Positions 55,491 through 58,147 of a DNA stretch of 58,147 bases are shown here, one piece after another (positions within the stretch are counted from its first letter, which is position 1; each line of letters opens with the position of its first letter). Made by a program: the position numbers and the translations under genes. The DNA is from Blastomyces gilchristii SLH14081. Lineage: Eukaryota; Ascomycota; Eurotiomycetes; Onygenales; Ajellomycetaceae. The stretch spans positions 3,074,246 through 3,132,392 of the forward strand of contig NW_003101677.1 in NCBI RefSeq assembly GCF_000003855.2. The letters run 5' to 3'. The notes below the pieces were generated by a model, which was given only the letters and a program-made list of their open reading frames with translations, searched no databases and was not told the DNA's origin.

Positions 55491-57430
55491 GTGAGTGTAA
55501 TATAGTAAAGAGTGATCTCAGAGCAGCAGACTTACACATGAGTCAGATTACAGAATAAAAAGAAAGTCAGAGTTGAATTTGACTATTTACATCAGTTCAA
55601 TCATGAAGACAACAGAGGATGAAGCATCTGAAATATCTGTAAATGCATGAGATTAAGTCATATCAACTTCTGGAAATACTCAGAGATTGAGTGAGATTAG
55701 TTTTAATGAGCTGTTTACTGTAGTAATCTGAGTAAGTGAAGAGAGACAGTATAATGCATAAGACAGAATTATAAAAGATAAAAGCTGCTGAATCTAGTCA
55801 CTGAATACTGTATTATATAGAGATTATATAAGAGTAGTGACTAGCAGATAAAGAAAAAGTGTAAGAAAAGAAAAGAGATCATGAATTGATTATCAACTGT
55901 AAGAGTCAGCTGTAAAAAGATAAATATTATTATACATATCTTATTCATTTTCATATATTACATGTTTAATCTATTTTCAATATCATATCATCTGAAAAAC
56001 ATTAAAAACAAAGAAAATCTCAAAACTTGAGATTTACAAGAAATTTAAGAGCTGTAAGCTACTCTTGCAATAATATCACATATGTCTCTGATCTCTCTAT
56101 CACTCTGTGTATGACATTAATATCATTTATCACAAGATTGACTGGAATGCTAATATAGAAATGTGTACATATATGTGTAGAAAAATTGAAGAAGAGTATA
56201 GAATCTGCAGAATCAGAAGTCAGAGTAGAGAGAATGAAGATGAAAGAAATGAAAGAAGAAGAAGACATAGAACTAGATGAATAACAGTAGAAGTCACTCA
56301 GAGCTGAATACTTATAACTCAGTGTATACACAATCTTTTCTGCAGAGAAGAAAGAGAAAGCACTAAGAGAAGTTTAAGAGTAAGAGAGAGTAGTCTCAGT
56401 AATGTTATTATCTTTGATTAAAATAGTCTTTGATACTGAAGCAACTAAGACTATTATTAGTGTATAAAATCATAAAAATAAGAATAATAATTACTGAATG
56501 AACATCTGCTGATCTTAGAATTATATGCATAATTACAACATATACAAGACTCCTCAGAAAGAGATAGAGAGACACAGAGAAATACAGAAAGCAGAATGCA
56601 GTATGTGAACAGCTCATTCTCATAATAACATCTCAGACAAGATATATGAGCCTCATATCTATGAGTGTAAAAGAGTATGATATCTGTGTTTCTATTTCTG
56701 ACAACACAGATATCTTTTACCTGCATCATAAAGTCAGATAACAGATATCAGAGAATACACTGATATGAATCTATTATTTCAAAGAAATTCATCAGAGCAG
56801 ATATACCTGTAATATTGAATTTAATAGTTATGAAAAGTTTCTTAGTATCTGTAAGTATCATTACTTCATGTATAATAAAACTCATAATAATTTTCTCTAA
56901 GAACAGAAAAATCAGTGTCAGAAAGAAAAGATGAAAAAGAAAAAGACTTATAATCTTAATACTATTGAGAGAGAAGAAGATTCTCTGATATGAATAAATG
57001 ATTATTTTATCATGAATATTTAAAATAAATATAATAATTAGTATTTATGACTGAGTTTCAGATAGTTGTATCATATAGAGTCTTTATATAATAAATTGTT
57101 TTAGAAGTTAGTAAGAAGAGTGAGAGTATACACACTGAAAAATGTGATTCATTAAGTCTATACAATATCTTCCTGAAATGAGAAGAGCTGATAATGAAAG
57201 CAGAGACAGTAGAAGCAGAGAAAGCAGAAGTAGTAGAAGTGAGAGTTATGAGAACAGAGGTAGTGAGAGCGGGAGAATCAGAAACAGAGATAAGAGTAGA
57301 AGATTGAGAGAGAGCAGCAGAGGAAGAAACAGTGATAGAAGAGATAGAAGAAGACATAGAAGACTCAGTTATATATAGCACAGACAATTTCTTCATTATC
57401 ACATTCTTCAAGTTCTTGATCAATGATTTA
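55491..57430 (+). pseudogene. Extra 3-prime coding-like region of Gypsy-A copy B
   Basis: Between pol and the 3-prime LTR about 2 kb are shared with copy A. Sense stretches include MKTTEDEASEISVNA (about 55603) and LSEISFNELFTVVI, a stretch with RSQSRENEDERNERRRRHRT (about 56210-56275) and the Arg/Ser-rich frame at 57178-57378. Antisense frames at 56059-56331, 56457-56729 and 57058-57423 are also open and match copy A. I cannot decide which strand is coding. The length and two-copy conservation suggest a third ORF. Confidence 0.4.
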
Positions 57431-58049
57431 ACATTGAGTTCACTATCATCAGCAGATGCAGATCTGTCAATATGTGAAGATTCTATATAAATAAAAACAA
57501 ATATATCAGCATCTGCATTTATATAAAATCATGCTAGAAGACATGATCAGAAGCCTGCTGAGAAGAAAAATGATTAAGAGTGTATAAGAAGATGAAGAAG
57601 ATGTAATATTCATGATAATATATTCTAATAATTGTTAGAAGATAAACAAGTTCTGATCATGTTTCATAATACATCACACTTACTGCTAATAAACTGTCTG
57701 ATATGAGCACTATAATGATGCTTGTTGTGAGAATAAGAAGTTATCATTAGAAATGTGTACAATGTGATAGATGAACAGATAGAAGATGTTGACTAGAAGA
57801 GAAACAGAAAGCTTGAATTAGATGATAATATTCAATAATAATGATGATGAAGAAGTTAATTAGAGAATGAAAAAAGTTAGTGAATAAGTGATGTAATATA
57901 GTGAAAGTTTCTTTGTGAGAGTGTATGAGAGATGCTAGCTGAATCAGAGATAGACTGTATAATCATGAACACTAGCGGCGCGCTAATCTGCATGAGGCTA
58001 GAACTTACATCACAGTCACATGAGCATGACTGAATCTGATGAAGAAGAA

Positions 58050-58147
58050 TGTGATTTGGAAGAATATACAATCACTGAATAATAATGCAGCTGCTTTCTG
58101 AACACACTTATGAATGTAAAGAGGCCCTAGCGGCCACCTAATTAATT
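58050..58147 (+). repeat. 3-prime LTR of Gypsy-A copy B, truncated by window end
   Basis: It starts TGTGATTTGGAAGAATATAC at 58050 after a purine-rich tract, then GCAGCTGCTTTCTGAACAC (mutated form of the GCGGCCGC core) and GAGGCCCTAGCGGCCACC. This LTR is more mutated than the 5-prime LTR at 49957. Confidence 0.8.

Larger units (their letters stand above)
49957..58147 (+). mobile_element. Gypsy-A copy B: Ty3/gypsy retrotransposon, cut by window end
   Basis: Collinear with copy A on the opposite strand: 5-prime LTR (49957 to about 50313), gag (to the knuckle at 51719-51760), protease trace ADTE at 52039-52050, RT (52720-53295), RNase H (53510-53760), integrase (54187-55041), integrase tail (55090-55490), 3-prime region (55500-58035), purine tract and 3-prime LTR from 58050. 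Relative to copy A it has many more CA-to-TA and TG-to-TA changes in the aligned gag segment. Confidence 0.9.

Overview
The window looks like an AT-rich repeat isochore of a filamentous ascomycete fungus. I recognise no host gene, rRNA or functional tRNA gene. What can be identified is a nested graveyard of fungal-type transposable elements: Ty3/gypsy LTR retrotransposons (two of the three families carry a chromodomain), a Tad1/I-like LINE with APE endonuclease, reverse transcriptase and RNase H, tRNA-derived SINEs, a Fot1/pogo transposon with CENP-B-type DDE transposase, and a hAT transposon of the ICHYRRG type. Nearly every coding region is broken by C-to-T and G-to-A transitions, as in a RIP-like process. 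Most cytosines that remain are followed by A or T; CG and CC/GG are rare except in small islands. The islands are mainly LTR cores, SINE heads, transposon ends and LINE 5-prime ends.

Layout. 1-474 and 13458-13990 form an inverted repeat, possibly two hAT left ends. 475-2391 is Gypsy-B copy 1 (+: integrase, chromodomain, LTR). 2392-4457 is LINE ORF2 (+) and 4458-7471 is a LINE 5-prime end plus ORF1 (+). 7472-11883 is Gypsy-B copy 2 (-). 11884-12801 holds two tRNA-like SINEs around a Gypsy-A LTR piece, followed by a sequence gap, a Gypsy-B fragment (13029-13457) and the inverted-repeat arm. 15320-18960 holds a lysine-rich segment and a multi-exon hAT transposase (+). 19270-19640 is a pyrimidine-rich satellite. 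19906-28212 is Gypsy-A copy A (-), flanked at 28395-29260 by the same satellite in opposite orientation. 29400-29868 is a double-LTR Gypsy-A fragment and 29868-30680 a detached LINE 5-prime unit. 30690-34460 plus 42143-44988 is one Gypsy-C element (-), split by a nearly full-length LINE (34461-42142, -). A SINE of about 1.08 kb (44989-46066) with a 14-bp target duplication and a 3-prime end copied from that LINE follows, then a short LINE 3-prime end (46108-46396). 46867-49956 is a Gypsy-B fragment split by a 2.3-kb pogo element. 49957-58147 is Gypsy-A copy B (+), cut by the window edge inside its 3-prime LTR.

How the parts relate. The LINE is the likely source of retrotransposition machinery for the SINEs, which share its tail. 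Gypsy copies A and B lie in opposite orientation about 30 kb apart, which allows direct comparison of how each copy decayed. All five reverse transcriptase active-site boxes that I could locate have lost at least one catalytic aspartate. Gypsy-B copy 1 still has its integrase D,D-35-E triad in one frame, and the pogo and hAT copies keep most of their catalytic motifs despite stop codons. Two N gaps (12802-13028 and 38646-38745) are assembly gaps. All family names come from motifs read by eye; no database search was possible.
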